The notes below the pieces were generated by a model. That model did no database searches and had not been told where the DNA came from. It saw only the letters and a program-made list of their open reading frames with translations. From Hyphomicrobium sp. (GTDB lineage Bacteria > Pseudomonadota > Alphaproteobacteria > Rhizobiales > Hyphomicrobiaceae), in the NCBI GenBank assembly GCA_030148425.1, contig JASBTM010000015.1, positions 57,425 through 121,424 on the forward strand: DNA of 64,000 nt. The letters are read 5' to 3'. Numbering within the stretch: position 1 is the stretch's first letter; each line of letters begins with the position of its first letter. Of this stretch, positions 15,402 through 24,886 are shown one piece after another. A program made the translations under genes and the position numbers.

Positions 15402-17378
15402 TCACGCGGCCTTGGCGTAGCGGTCCACGAGCTTCACGATGTCGGCCATGATGTCGTTCAGCTGGAAATCTTTCGGCGTATAGACGGCGGCGACGCCGAA
15501 AGCCTTGAGCGTCTTCTCGTCTTCGGGCGGGATAATGCCGCCGACGACCAAGGGCACATCGTCCAGGCCTTCCTTGCGCATGCGCTCCATCACGTCTTTC
15601 ACAAGCGGGACGTGGGAGCCCGACAGGATCGACAGGCCGACAACATGGACGGACTCGTCGACCGCGGCGCGCACAATCTGGCTCGGCGTGAGGCGTATGC
15701 CTTCGTAAACGACTTCCATGCCGACATCGCGTGCGCGGACAGCAATCTGTTCGGCGCCATTCGAGTGGCCATCCAGCCCAGGCTTGCCGACGAGGAACTT
15801 CATGCGGCGGCCGAGTTTCAGAGAGGCCGCATCAACTGATTTTCTTACTTCTTCCAAGGCGGCGCTATCGCGCGCGACCGCGGCTTGCGAGACGCCGGTT
15901 GGAGCGCGGTATTCGCCAAATATTTTGCGCAACAGGCCGCCCCATTCTCCCGTCGTCACACCAGCCTTGGCTGCCGCGATCGAGGGCTCCATGATGTTGC
16001 GCCCCTCTTTCGCAGCGGCTTCAAGATCCGCGAGGGCTTTTGCCACGGCCTTGTCGTCGCGCGACGCGCGCCAAGCCTTCAGACGTTCGACCTGGTCGAT
16101 CTCTACGGCAGGATCGACGACGAGGATGGAGCCCTCGCCAGCGCCGAGCGGCGAAACTTCCGTTTCGGTCCACTTGTTGACGCCGACCAAAGTTTGTTCG
16201 CCCGATTCAATGGCGGAGAGCCGAGCCGTGTTGCTCTCGACGAGCTTGCGTTTCATGTAATCGATGCAGGCGATCGCGCCACCCATGCGCTCGATCGTCT
16301 CCAGTTCGTTCGTCGCCTCTTCTTTCAGGGCGTCCACTTTGCGCTTGATCTCGGCCGAGCCGTCGAAGATGTCTCCGAACTCCAACAAATCGGTCTCGTA
16401 GGCGAGGACCTGCTGCATGCGCAGGGACCACTGCTGATCCCAAGGGCGCGGAAGGCCGAGCGCCTCGTTCCATGCCGGGAGCTGGAGCGCACGGCAGCGC
16501 GCGTTCTTGGAGAGCGTAACGCCAAGCGCGGCTATCAAAATGCGATAGACGTTATTTTCCGCTTGCGGTTCGGTGAGGCCGAGCGAATTCACCTGGACGC
16601 CGTAACGGAACATACGGTTCTTGGGATCGGTGACACCGTAGCGATTGAGCGTGATTTCTTCCCACAGTTCGTTGAACGCGCGCATCTTGCAGACCTCAGT
16701 AATGAACTTGAGGCCGGCGTTTACGAAGAAAGAGACGCGCCCGACGACTGTGCCGAAATCTTTTTCAGGGACCTCGCCGGAGTTCTTCACCGTGTCGAGG
16801 ACAGCGATGCCGGTCGCCAATGCGTAGGCGAGCTCCTGCACCGGCGTCGCCCCTGCCTCTTGAAGATGGTAGGAGCAGACGTTCGTCGGGTTCCACTTCG
16901 GCACGTTCTGGTAGGAATAAACGATGGTGTCCTTGATGAGACGCAGCGAGGGCTCAGGCGGAAAGACGTATGTGCCTCGCGACAGGTATTCTTTGATGAT
17001 GTCGTTCTGGATGGTGCCCTGAAGCTTCCTGCGGTCAGCACCTTGCTCATCGGCGGTGGCGATGTAGAGCGATAGCAACCACGCAGCCGTGGCGTTGATC
17101 GTCATCGACGTGTTCATCTGCTCGATGGGGATGTCTGCGAACAGAGTCCGCATATCACCTAGGTGTGAGACCGGAACGCCGACCTTGCCGACCTCGCCGC
17201 GGGCAAGTTCATGATCGGAATCATAGCCGGTCTGTGTCGGCAGATCGAAAGCGATCGAAAGTCCGGTCTGGCCCTTCGCGAGGTTCATCTTATAGAGCGC
17301 GTTCGACTTGGCAGCGGTCGAGTGTCCGGCATAGGTCCGGAACAGCCACGGCTTATCGCGCACGATTTTATCCGACAT
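15402..17378 (-). CDS. ecm: Ethylmalonyl-CoA mutase
   Basis: This is a B12-dependent acyl-CoA mutase of 658 residues, the single-chain size of Ecm. The catalytic TIM-barrel part has GLSIAFDLPTQTGYDSDHEL, MNTSMTINATAAWLL, FVFPPEPSLRLI-like TYVFPPEPS and HLQEAGATPVQELAYAL. The C-terminal cobalamin domain has KPGLDGHSNGAEQIAV with the DxHxxG histidine, VVGLSILSG and VVVGG-like LVVGGIIP. Ecm converts (2R)-ethylmalonyl-CoA to (2S)-methylsuccinyl-CoA. The family also contains methylmalonyl-CoA mutase; assignment as Ecm rests on its size and on ccr and mcd being next door. Confidence 0.93.
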   Translation of the reverse strand: MSDKIVRDKPWLFRTYAGHSTAAKSNALYKMNLAKGQTGLSIAFDLPTQTGYDSDHELARGEVGKVGVPVSHLGDMRTLFADIPIEQMNTSMTINATAAWLLSLYIATADEQGADRRKLQGTIQNDIIKEYLSRGTYVFPPEPSLRLIKDTIVYSYQNVPKWNPTNVCSYHLQEAGATPVQELAYALATGIAVLDTVKNSGEVPEKDFGTVVGRVSFFVNAGLKFITEVCKMRAFNELWEEITLNRYGVTDPKNRMFRYGVQVNSLGLTEPQAENNVYRILIAALGVTLSKNARCRALQLPAWNEALGLPRPWDQQWSLRMQQVLAYETDLLEFGDIFDGSAEIKRKVDALKEEATNELETIERMGGAIACIDYMKRKLVESNTARLSAIESGEQTLVGVNKWTETEVSPLGAGEGSILVVDPAVEIDQVERLKAWRASRDDKAVAKALADLEAAAKEGRNIMEPSIAAAKAGVTTGEWGGLLRKIFGEYRAPTGVSQAAVARDSAALEEVRKSVDAASLKLGRRMKFLVGKPGLDGHSNGAEQIAVRARDVGMEVVYEGIRLTPSQIVRAAVDESVHVVGLSILSGSHVPLVKDVMERMRKEGLDDVPLVVGGIIPPEDEKTLKAFGVAAVYTPKDFQLNDIMADIVKLVDRYAKAA

Positions 17379-17507
17379 CGAGAGGGCGCCCCTTAGGCTC
17401 GGGTCAATGACACTTGGAAAAACAATAAAGTAACCGAATGCCGAAAAAAGGCAAAATCGGCAGTTCGACGCGCATGCTTCGCGTGCGGCGATTGGATGAG
17501 GGCCGGA

Positions 17508-17870
17508 TTAGCGCCGGATCCGGGGAGCGCGGGTCGGGACAGTGACGAGCTTCGTCCGCTTCACGCGGTGTTCGACGCAAAGCGTCCAAGTCCAGTTGCC
17601 GAGAAGGATCAGGAGAAGCGCAACGAGCGTGCCGAGTGCGACGCTGGAGACCGTATTTATCGTCCTATCGTACGAAAGGGTGAGCATCTCCTGGGCCAAA
17701 AGGGTGGGAGAAAGTATACCTCCGGCCGCGAGCAGCGGCGTTGAGACCCAGGCCAGCATCGGCGATCCGACGATTTCGTGGATAAACCAGGATACGACGA
17801 CCGCGAACCCGATCGCGGTGTAAACGGTAAAGGAATCGGTCGCTTTGAGTTGCCACCAGAGATCTTGCAT
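17508..17870 (-). CDS. Unknown small membrane protein
   Basis: A protein of about 120 residues with three predicted membrane segments (FTVYTAIGFAVVVSWFIHEI, MLAWVSTPLLAAGGILSP, ALGTLVALLLILLGNWTW) and a basic tail (VKRTKLVTVPTRAPRIRR). ATG 17870 is a better start than GTG 17882. It lies upstream of ecm on the same strand with a 130-base gap. I do not recognise the family. Confidence 0.6.
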   Translation of the reverse strand: MQDLWWQLKATDSFTVYTAIGFAVVVSWFIHEIVGSPMLAWVSTPLLAAGGILSPTLLAQEMLTLSYDRTINTVSSVALGTLVALLLILLGNWTWTLCVEHRVKRTKLVTVPTRAPRIRR

Positions 17871-18090
17871 ACGCGCACCCAACTGCCGATATCCGGCGAA
17901 ACAGGCAGTTTATATAGCGCGCTCGCGTTAAAGAGGAATTGAGCCGAGATTAACTGCAACCTAACCCTCTTCATTGCAGCGCAAAAACGTGCTTCATACT
18001 GCGATCCCCGCGGTGGAGCTGGGGACCAACGCGAAGAAGACGAGCCATAACGGCCCTCATCGCGGGGAAAGGTCGGGAGACGCAACACCA

Positions 18091-19407
18091 ATGTCGAGCC
18101 AGAATTTGGCAGCTAAAAGCGACGTCGCCGATACTCATTCGGTATCGGGTGGAATCAAGAAAGACCTTTATGAAATCGGGGAGATTCCCCCGCTCGGACA
18201 TGTTCCTAAAAACATGTACGCATGGACGATCCGCAAGGAGCGTCAGGGCGAGCCCGATAAGGCAATGCAGGTCGAGGTGGTGCCAACGTGGGAACTCGAC
18301 AGCCACGATGTGCTCGTTCTCGTGATGGCGGCAGGCGTCAACTATAACGGGGTGTGGGCGTCGCTCGGCGTGCCGATCTCGATGTTTGATGTGCACAAAC
18401 AGCCCTACCACATCGCCGGATCGGACGCGGCCGGCGTTGTCTGGGCCGTCGGCTCCAAGGTCAAGCGCTGGAAAGTCGGCGACGAGGTCGTCGTCCATTG
18501 CAACCAGGATGACGGCGACGACGAAGAATGCAATGGCGGCGATCCGATGTTTTCGACGTCCCAGCGGATCTGGGGCTACGAGACTCCGGATGGTTCGTTC
18601 GCGCAGTTTTGTCGCGTGCAGGATCGTCAGCTTCTCGAGCGTCCGAAGCATCTGACGTGGGAAGAAAGCGCCTGCTATACGCTGACGCTCGCCACTGCGT
18701 ATCGCATGCTCTTCGGTCATCGTCCGCATGTGCTTCGCCCAGGCCACAACGTGCTCGTTTGGGGCGCTGCTGGCGGTCTCGGCGCGTTTGCTGTGCAGCT
18801 TTGCGCTACGTCGGGCGCGAACGCCATCGGCGTCGTGTCGGATGAGGACAAGCGCGACTTCGTCATGCAGCTTGGCGCCAAGGGCGTCATCAACCGCAAG
18901 AACTTCAACTGCTGGGGTCAGCTTCCGAAGGTCAATTCGCCGGAATACAACGCGTGGCTCAAGGAGATGCGCAACTTCGGCAAGGCCATCTGGGACATCA
19001 CCGGTAAGGGCGTGAACGTCGACTGCGTGTTCGAGCATCCGGGTGAGACGACCATTCCGGTTTCAGTGCAGGTGGTGAAGCGCGGCGGCATGGTCGTGAT
19101 CTGCGCCGGCACGACGGGTTATAACCTGACGATGGACGCACGCTATCTCTGGATGCACCAGAAGCGCGTGCAGGGCTCGCACTTCGCCAACCTCATGCAG
19201 GCAAGCCAGGCGAACCGTCTCGTCATCGAGCGGCGCATTGATCCGTGCATGTCGGAAGTGTTCTCGTGGGAGCAAATTCCGAAGGCACACATGCGCATGA
19301 TGAAGAACGAGCATAAGCCCGGCAACATGGCGGTGCTCGTTCAGGCGCCGACGACGGGTCTGCGTACGATTGAGGATGTCATCGAGGCAGGCCCAAAGCC
19401 GCGCTGA
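18091..19407 (+). CDS. ccr: Crotonyl-CoA carboxylase/reductase
   Basis: Ccr is the signature enzyme of the ethylmalonyl-CoA pathway: it reduces crotonyl-CoA with NADPH and fixes CO2 to give ethylmalonyl-CoA. The 438-residue protein has the long MDR form with PPLGHVPKNMYAWTIRKERQ, VMAAGVNYNGVWASLG, HIAGSDAAGVVWAVGSKV, ILVWGAAGG-like VLVWGAAGGLGAFAVQLCAT and GKGVNVDCVFEHPGETTIPV. ATG 18091 is chosen because conserved sequence begins there. A strong terminator follows at 19445. It is divergent from the small membrane gene and ecm. Confidence 0.95.
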   Translation: MSSQNLAAKSDVADTHSVSGGIKKDLYEIGEIPPLGHVPKNMYAWTIRKERQGEPDKAMQVEVVPTWELDSHDVLVLVMAAGVNYNGVWASLGVPISMFDVHKQPYHIAGSDAAGVVWAVGSKVKRWKVGDEVVVHCNQDDGDDEECNGGDPMFSTSQRIWGYETPDGSFAQFCRVQDRQLLERPKHLTWEESACYTLTLATAYRMLFGHRPHVLRPGHNVLVWGAAGGLGAFAVQLCATSGANAIGVVSDEDKRDFVMQLGAKGVINRKNFNCWGQLPKVNSPEYNAWLKEMRNFGKAIWDITGKGVNVDCVFEHPGETTIPVSVQVVKRGGMVVICAGTTGYNLTMDARYLWMHQKRVQGSHFANLMQASQANRLVIERRIDPCMSEVFSWEQIPKAHMRMMKNEHKPGNMAVLVQAPTTGLRTIEDVIEAGPKPR

Positions 19408-19444
19408 GATTACGCCGAAAGATAAAGTTCGACAGAAGATCAGG

Positions 19445-19478
19445 GCTCCTCCCGAAAATACCGGGAGGAGCTTTTTTT
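19445..19478 (+). terminator. Rho-independent terminator after ccr
   Basis: GCTCCTCCCG and CGGGAGGAGC form a perfect 10-bp stem with a 7-base loop, followed directly by seven Ts. It lies about 40 bases after the ccr stop and abuts the convergent brkB gene. Confidence 0.92.
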
Positions 19479-20397
19479 ATGTGCGCTCGAGCTTGGCGCG
19501 TTCGACGGCCGACTGGCGAAGCGCGTCTGTCCGGGAGGCTGAGCGTTCGGCGGCTTCGCGGCGCATGCGTTTCATCTCCATGATGCCGCGATTGAACTCG
19601 GCGCCGAGAAGGATCGTGATGGCGGTGAACTGGAAGAAGATCAGCGCGATCATCAGTTGCGAAAGTCCGGCGTAGAACAGCGAATAGTTCGTAATTTCGA
19701 GATAGTGCGACCAAAGTCCGGCGAGCGCCAGCCAGAGCAGGATCGTCAGAGCAATGCCCGGCCAGACGTCGGCGATGCGTCGCTGGCCGGCGGCGAGGAG
19801 AAGGTGAAGCGCGAAAAGCTGCGCCGCCATGACGAGTGCCGTCAATCCGTAGCGAATGCCCGGGCCGATGCTGCTCGAGTCAACGAGTATCCGGACCCAG
19901 TTATCAGGCAGATGCGAGGCGATCGAAGGACCGACGACGCTCGGACCGACGACGACGGCCCACGTCAGCACCAGGGTCGAGATGCCGTTCACGAAGACGA
20001 AAAGCATGCTGATCAGCAGGCAGAGCGGATAAGGGCGCTTTTCGCGAACACGGTATGCGCCGTTCAATGCCGCGCGAAGGGTTTCGACGGCGCTCGTCGC
20101 AAAAAAGAGCGCGAGGAAACCGCTGAGGGTGGCGAGATCGATACGCCGGGTGCCCATCACGGCTTCGATCTGCGGGGCGATGCCCTTGGCGACAGGCTCG
20201 GGCAGGATGGCGAAAAGCTGATTGATCGCGTCTTGCGCAAGTTCGCGGCCGCCGAAGTAACCGGAAAGGGCGCCAAGAAAGATGCAGAACGGAAAGATCG
20301 AGACGACGAACGAGAACGCCACCGCGCCTGCCATCGCGAAGCCAGAGTGCTCGTAAACCCGGTAAAGGGCCTCGAGCAATCTTCGCATGCGCTTCAT
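19477..20397 (-). CDS. YihY/BrkB-family membrane protein
   Basis: This 306-residue protein has about six membrane segments and the family blocks SGFAMAGAVAFSFVVSIFPF, FFATSAVETLRAALNGAYRV, NYSLFYAGLSQLMIALIFFQ and LLGAEFNRGIMEMKRM. The family is called BrkB or YihY, once thought to be RNase BN. Its role is unresolved; exporters or envelope functions have been proposed. A C-terminal basic helix extends into the cytoplasm. It converges on ccr. Confidence 0.9.
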   Translation of the reverse strand: MKRMRRLLEALYRVYEHSGFAMAGAVAFSFVVSIFPFCIFLGALSGYFGGRELAQDAINQLFAILPEPVAKGIAPQIEAVMGTRRIDLATLSGFLALFFATSAVETLRAALNGAYRVREKRPYPLCLLISMLFVFVNGISTLVLTWAVVVGPSVVGPSIASHLPDNWVRILVDSSSIGPGIRYGLTALVMAAQLFALHLLLAAGQRRIADVWPGIALTILLWLALAGLWSHYLEITNYSLFYAGLSQLMIALIFFQFTAITILLGAEFNRGIMEMKRMRREAAERSASRTDALRQSAVERAKLERT

Positions 20398-20738
20398 GAG
20401 TAACTTCTTCTCCCGACGCTTTTTGGTTTTATGGCGCGGAACCTAGTGTTTCGACCACCGCGGGTCCACAGTTACATGCCCGAGCGAAGCAGAAAGGAGG
20501 CATTTTGGACACAGCCCGAAAGAGGGGGCCGGCTCTCGTAAACGATGGCAAAAAATACCTACCTCTGATCGCCCAAAATTCTCCAGTGCCGGACGTTTTC
20601 GCGCGAATACGTCGCGTGACCGCCAGTTGTGGTCTGAGACCAGTTGACTAATCATTCCCGAGCGGTGAATTGGTCCCAAAACTATTTCGAATTCCCGGCG
20701 TTCCCGCCGTACCTATTTGTGTTCCTCAGGAGAAACGT

Positions 20739-22418
20739 ATGTCCGTGACGCCGATGAAGGCTGGAGAAAACCTTCTTGCTGCCGGTCCCGCAATGCTGAT
20801 CGAGCGATGCGAGGAGGCCGTCGCGGCCGCGGATAAGATCCTTCAGGCCGCTAAGGCTGGCGTCCGTATAAAGATTCAGGAAGCCGGCGATATTGACCAG
20901 GCGCAACACGCGGCGCACGGTTTGGCGTGGCTGGCGACGACTGTCGAGGGTCTTCGCCAAATGCACGATTGGGCGAACCGGCTTCAGGGCGAGGGGCGCT
21001 TCGGGGAATTCGAGCAGCTTCTGCTGATCGCCGCGTTCGGCGAATACGCGGCGCAGGTTGCGAATGGCATCCCGATGAGCCAGCTCGAAATCGCGCGCGC
21101 GGATGCGCTGGGCGTGCCGAAGGTCGAGATTCGCCGCTATGAGGATTCCGTTGCCAATCTCGTGGCGGAAGGCGGGTCAGAGGCGGTCAAAGCGCGCCTC
21201 GGCGAACTCATTGCCGCGCAGCCCGACGCGATGACGTTCGGGGATACTGGTCTCGACGAGACGCACGCGCAGATCCAGGATCTCATGCGCACCTTCAGTC
21301 TCGATGAGGTCATTCCCTATGCGCACAAGTGGCATCTGAAGAATGAGTATATTCCGCTCGAAGTGATTTCGAAGCTCGCCGAGCTCGGCGTGTTCGGGCT
21401 CGCGCTGCCGGAAGAATTCGGCGGCATGGCGCTAGGCAAGGAATCGATGTGCGTCGCCTCGGAAGAGCTGTCGCGCGGCTATATCGGCGTCGGCTCGCTC
21501 GGAACGCGCGCCGAGATAGCGGGCGAGCTGATCCACAACAACGGAACTCCCGAGCAGAAGGCAAAGTATCTGCCGAAGATCGCGTCCGGTGAGATGCTGC
21601 CGACAGCGGTTTTCACCGAGCCGAACACAGGATCGGATCTCGCGTCGCTCAAGACGCGCGCCGTGAAGGACGGCGATGTTTACAAGATCACGGGCCAGAA
21701 GACGTGGATCACGCATCCGGTTCGTGCCGACATCATGACGGTGCTGACGCGTACCAATCCGAATGAGCCGGGCTACAAGGGCCTGTCGATGCTGCTTGCC
21801 GAGAAGCCGCGTGGCACAGACGAAGAGCCGTTTCCGGCGAAGGGCATGACTGGCGGCGAGATCGAGGTGCTCGGTTATCGCGGCATGAAGGAATACGATA
21901 TTTCCTTCGATAACTTCGAAGTCCCGGCCGAAAATCTCCTCGGCGGCGTCGAGGGGCAGGGTTTCAAGCAGCTGATGAATACGTTCGAGGGCGCCCGCAT
22001 TCAGACGGCTGCGCGTGCAGTCGGCGTTGCGCAGTGTGCGATGGATCTTGGCCTCAAGTATGCGCTCGATCGCGTGCAGTTCGGCAAGCCGATCTATTCG
22101 TTTCCGCGCGTGCGCAACAAGATCGTTATGATGGCCGTCGAGACGATGGTGGCGCGGCAGCTGACGTATTTCTCTGCTCGCCAGAAAGATGCCGGCCGGC
22201 GGTGCGATCTCGAAGCGGGTATGGCGAAGCTGCTCGGTGCGCGCGTCGCGTGGGCCAATGCCGACAATGCGCTGCAGATCCACGGCGGCAACGGCTTTGC
22301 GCTCGAATATCCGATCAGCCGCGTGCTGTGCGATGCGCGTATCCTGAACATCTTCGAGGGAGCGGCTGAGATCCAGGCGCAGGTTATCGCGCGCCGTCTG
22401 CTCGAAGGCGCTAACTAG
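20739..22418 (+). CDS. mcd: Methylsuccinyl-CoA dehydrogenase
   Basis: An acyl-CoA dehydrogenase of 559 residues with the roughly 150-residue N-terminal extension seen in Mcd (AMLIERCEEAVAAADKILQA ...). The FAD-binding blocks TAVFTEPNTGSDLASLKTRA, ITGQKTWITHPVRADIMTVL, the catalytic-base region and the C-terminal HGGNGFALEYPISRVLCDAR are present. Mcd oxidises (2S)-methylsuccinyl-CoA to mesaconyl-CoA, the step after Ecm. ATG 20739 has CAGGAGA upstream. The 335-base gap before it (20404-20738) holds no other gene and probably contains its promoter. Confidence 0.92.
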   Translation: MSVTPMKAGENLLAAGPAMLIERCEEAVAAADKILQAAKAGVRIKIQEAGDIDQAQHAAHGLAWLATTVEGLRQMHDWANRLQGEGRFGEFEQLLLIAAFGEYAAQVANGIPMSQLEIARADALGVPKVEIRRYEDSVANLVAEGGSEAVKARLGELIAAQPDAMTFGDTGLDETHAQIQDLMRTFSLDEVIPYAHKWHLKNEYIPLEVISKLAELGVFGLALPEEFGGMALGKESMCVASEELSRGYIGVGSLGTRAEIAGELIHNNGTPEQKAKYLPKIASGEMLPTAVFTEPNTGSDLASLKTRAVKDGDVYKITGQKTWITHPVRADIMTVLTRTNPNEPGYKGLSMLLAEKPRGTDEEPFPAKGMTGGEIEVLGYRGMKEYDISFDNFEVPAENLLGGVEGQGFKQLMNTFEGARIQTAARAVGVAQCAMDLGLKYALDRVQFGKPIYSFPRVRNKIVMMAVETMVARQLTYFSARQKDAGRRCDLEAGMAKLLGARVAWANADNALQIHGGNGFALEYPISRVLCDARILNIFEGAAEIQAQVIARRLLEGAN

Positions 22419-22447
22419 ACGTTCAGCCGCGTGAAGACAGTCTGAAC

Positions 22448-22840
22448 ATGACGCACCGGAAAGTGTTTTTTGCACTCGCGCTCTTGGTGATCACGAGTGC
22501 GCCTGCATCGGCACAGGAAGACGGCGACGGGTTTCTCACCGCAAGATGGATTGCGGTGGAGCTCGACGGCAAACCTGTTTCGGGCCCGACGCTCGATTAT
22601 ACGACGGACCGGGTGTCGGGTACGGGCGGTTGCAATCGATTCAACGGTCCGATCGCAATCGAGGACGACGCCATTCAAATTGGGCCGCTCGCTTCGACGA
22701 AAATGATGTGCGACGGCAAACTCGAGACCGAGAGCGCCTATTTTGCCGCGCTCGAAGCAGCGCGATCGTTCGTCGTCCAGGACGACACTCTGACGCTGAA
22801 GGCCGAGGACGGCCACGATCTGGCGAAATTTAGAAAATGA
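22448..22840 (+). CDS. META-domain (HslJ-like) secreted protein
   Basis: The N-terminus MTHRKVFFALALLVITSAPA ending ASAQ is a clear Sec signal peptide. The remaining roughly 105 residues form a META domain: WIAVELDGKPVSG, GTGGCNRFNGPIAIEDDAIQ, IGPLASTKMMC and FFAALEAA-like YFAALEAARSF. Relatives are small periplasmic or outer-membrane proteins such as heat-inducible HslJ. Two conserved cysteines may form a disulfide. It starts 29 bases after mcd, so it may be co-transcribed. Confidence 0.85.
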   Translation: MTHRKVFFALALLVITSAPASAQEDGDGFLTARWIAVELDGKPVSGPTLDYTTDRVSGTGGCNRFNGPIAIEDDAIQIGPLASTKMMCDGKLETESAYFAALEAARSFVVQDDTLTLKAEDGHDLAKFRK

Positions 22841-22973
22841 ACGCTGCCAGCGGGCGGCTGAACTCCGCGTTCAAACTCCTGGAAACATCCAATTTTTCAG
22901 CGTGACGAGGAAAGACGCACGGTTGGCCTCGTGGTAAGGCAAACCTGCAGGTGGCCTCAATCGCTGGACTTCC

Positions 22974-23798
22974 ATGGCACGCACCATACTCATCACGGGA
23001 TGCTCTTCCGGCATCGGTCTTGACGCGGCCCGAACACTGCGCGAGCGCGGCTGGCGGGTGATTGCGACGGCGCGGAAGCCGGAGGATCTGGCCCGGCTCA
23101 AGAATTTCCTCAACGTTGAAGCTCTGCCGCTCGAGCTTGCCGATCCGCAATCGATCGCGACGTGCGCGATCCGGGCTTTAGAGATGACGCGCGGAAAGCT
23201 CGACGCGTTATTCAATAATGCGGCTTTCGGGCAAGCGGGCGCGGTTGAGGATCTGACGCCGAAGCTCTTGCGCGAGCAGTTCGAAGTCAATGTCGTCGGG
23301 ACGCACGACCTGACGCGCCGGCTCATTCCGGCAATGCGAAAAAATGGATCGGGGCGGATCGTGAATTGCTCATCCGTTTTGGGAATGATTGTCGCGCCTT
23401 ATCGCGGCGCTTATTGCGCATCGAAGTTCGCGCTCGAAGCGCTGTCGACGTCGCTGCGGCTTGAACTCGAAGGCTCGGGAATTCATGTCTCGCTGATCGA
23501 ACCGGGGCCGATACGCACGCGTTTCGTCGAGCATTCGGTGGACCGGCTCCTGGCGACAATCGATATCGATAACTCGCCCCATCGCGAGGTTTATCGGACG
23601 CGGCTCGAAGCGATGCAGGCCGGCGGGCAGCAGACGTTCAAGCTCGAACCTGAGGCGGTGACGAAAAAGCTGATCCATGCGGTGGAAAGCAAGAGGCCCC
23701 GGCGGCACTATTACGTCACCACGCCGACTTACCTTGCGGCTGCGATGCGCAGGCTGCTGCCCAATTTCGCGATCGATTACTTCGCGCGGCGCTTCTGA
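22974..23798 (+). CDS. Short-chain dehydrogenase/reductase
   Basis: A classical SDR of 274 residues: TILITGCSSGIG cofactor loop, LFNNAAFG, the catalytic Ser in IVNCSSVLG, and YCASKFAL with Tyr and Lys four apart. A C-terminal extension (YYVTTPTYLAAAMRRLLPNF) is typical of SDRs that act on lipid-like substrates. The arginine following the first strand region suggests NADP. Substrate unknown. It converges on the DNA glycosylase gene, overlapping by 22 bases. Confidence 0.88.
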   Translation: MARTILITGCSSGIGLDAARTLRERGWRVIATARKPEDLARLKNFLNVEALPLELADPQSIATCAIRALEMTRGKLDALFNNAAFGQAGAVEDLTPKLLREQFEVNVVGTHDLTRRLIPAMRKNGSGRIVNCSSVLGMIVAPYRGAYCASKFALEALSTSLRLELEGSGIHVSLIEPGPIRTRFVEHSVDRLLATIDIDNSPHREVYRTRLEAMQAGGQQTFKLEPEAVTKKLIHAVESKRPRRHYYVTTPTYLAAAMRRLLPNFAIDYFARRF

Positions 23799-24343
23799 GG
23801 CTGCGCAGGGACGAAGGCTTTGAGGCGGGCGCGCCAAAGGAGGAGTTTTTCCTCAAAGGGTATCGTGTAAAGCGGACTCGACGACGGCAAGTCGATGGCT
23901 GAGAAGCGGTCTGTGCTAACCACGCCAGGTTTCAAGACGAAGCGGCGGAACAGATCGCGCGCCTTCTGACCGTTGAACGCAATCGTGTCGATCGCCGGAT
24001 TGGCGGCGAAGAATTTGTCGAATGCATTCGCTATTGGATTGCGGATGGCGGCGTCGGAACTTCCGATCCGTTCGGCGCCTTTGAGCACATCCCACAGCGC
24101 CCAGCGATTGTGTACGAGGAGCGCGACACGCTCTTCATAGATCGCTGGAACAGTCTTGCCAGAAAGGGCGGCAACCAAGGGCCAGAAATCATTGCGCGGA
24201 TGGCCGTAGTACTGGCGGAGACGGAGGGATTCTTCACCCGGCAAGGTGCCGAGGATCATCAGGCGGGAACCCTCCGGCACGAAGGGAGGAAAGCTGTATT
24301 TGATGAGAGCGCCAGTCGACGCGGCTGCTGCCATTGAAATCAC
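23777..24343 (-). CDS. DNA-deoxyinosine (hypoxanthine-DNA) glycosylase, TDG/MUG superfamily
   Basis: The 188-residue protein shows the family signature FPPFVPEGSRLMILGTLPGE followed by ESLRLRQYYGHPRNDFWPLV, then LWDVLKGAERIGSSDAAIRN and TIAFNGQKARDLF. These match the uracil-glycosylase-fold enzymes that remove deaminated adenine (hypoxanthine) from DNA. Substrate range varies within the family. Its start overlaps the rlmH stop by 4 bases, placing it last in the rplU-to-rlmH run. Confidence 0.85.
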   Translation of the reverse strand: MISMAAAASTGALIKYSFPPFVPEGSRLMILGTLPGEESLRLRQYYGHPRNDFWPLVAALSGKTVPAIYEERVALLVHNRWALWDVLKGAERIGSSDAAIRNPIANAFDKFFAANPAIDTIAFNGQKARDLFRRFVLKPGVVSTDRFSAIDLPSSSPLYTIPFEEKLLLWRARLKAFVPAQPQKRRAK

Positions 24344-24822
24344 GCGCGATGGTAAGGGTGGCCGGAGAGGATCGTCGTCGCCCGATAGAGCTGTTCAGCC
24401 AATACAACGCGGGCGAGCCCGTGGGGAAGCGTCAGCGCGCCGAGCGATAGTTTCAAGGCGGCGGCATCGAGCACCGCTTCGCCATGGCCGTCGGGCCCGC
24501 CGATGAGAAATATGCAGGATTTTGCGCCGCCATCGCGGGTCACGCGAAGGAAATCGGCGAAAGCTTCGCTCGTCAGGGATTTCCCGGTCGGTTCGAGGGT
24601 GACGGCGAGATCGCCGGGTGCGACGTCCTTCAGCAGCCTTGCAGCTTCCTCGCGCTTGCGCTCGGCAACGCCAGCAGCGCGGCTTTCGGGATATTCGCGG
24701 ATGTCGAGAGGGCCGAGACCAAGCGGCCTGCCTGCGCCGGTCATGCGCTTGGCGTAGCGCTCGACGATCGCCCGTTCCTCGGCGTCCTTAAGTTTGCCGA
24801 TCGCTGAAATGGCGATGCGCAT
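24340..24822 (-). CDS. rlmH: 23S rRNA (pseudouridine-1915-N3) methyltransferase RlmH
   Basis: RlmH is a SPOUT-fold methyltransferase that modifies pseudouridine 1915 in helix 69 of 23S rRNA. The 160-residue protein ends with the knot motifs FLIGGPDGHGEAVLDAA, LSLGALTLPHGLARVVLAEQ and LYRATTILSGHPYHRA, all diagnostic. It follows rsfS and nadD as in other alphaproteobacteria. Confidence 0.96.
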   Translation of the reverse strand: MRIAISAIGKLKDAEERAIVERYAKRMTGAGRPLGLGPLDIREYPESRAAGVAERKREEAARLLKDVAPGDLAVTLEPTGKSLTSEAFADFLRVTRDGGAKSCIFLIGGPDGHGEAVLDAAALKLSLGALTLPHGLARVVLAEQLYRATTILSGHPYHRA

Positions 24823-24886
24823 TAATGGGGGGCCCCGCGGCCGAGGACTCGGCCGCGTCTCATGCGAAAAACTTCAGACGCTCCGC

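Noticed and set aside
15885..17075. 396-codon plus-strand frame opposite ecm
   Set aside because: Antisense shadow of a well-supported mutase gene with no recognisable domain.
17971..19038. 355-codon minus-strand frame opposite ccr
   Set aside because: Shadow of ccr; the sense frame has all the enzyme motifs.
21432..22475. 347-codon minus-strand frame opposite mcd
   Set aside because: Shadow of the acyl-CoA dehydrogenase gene.
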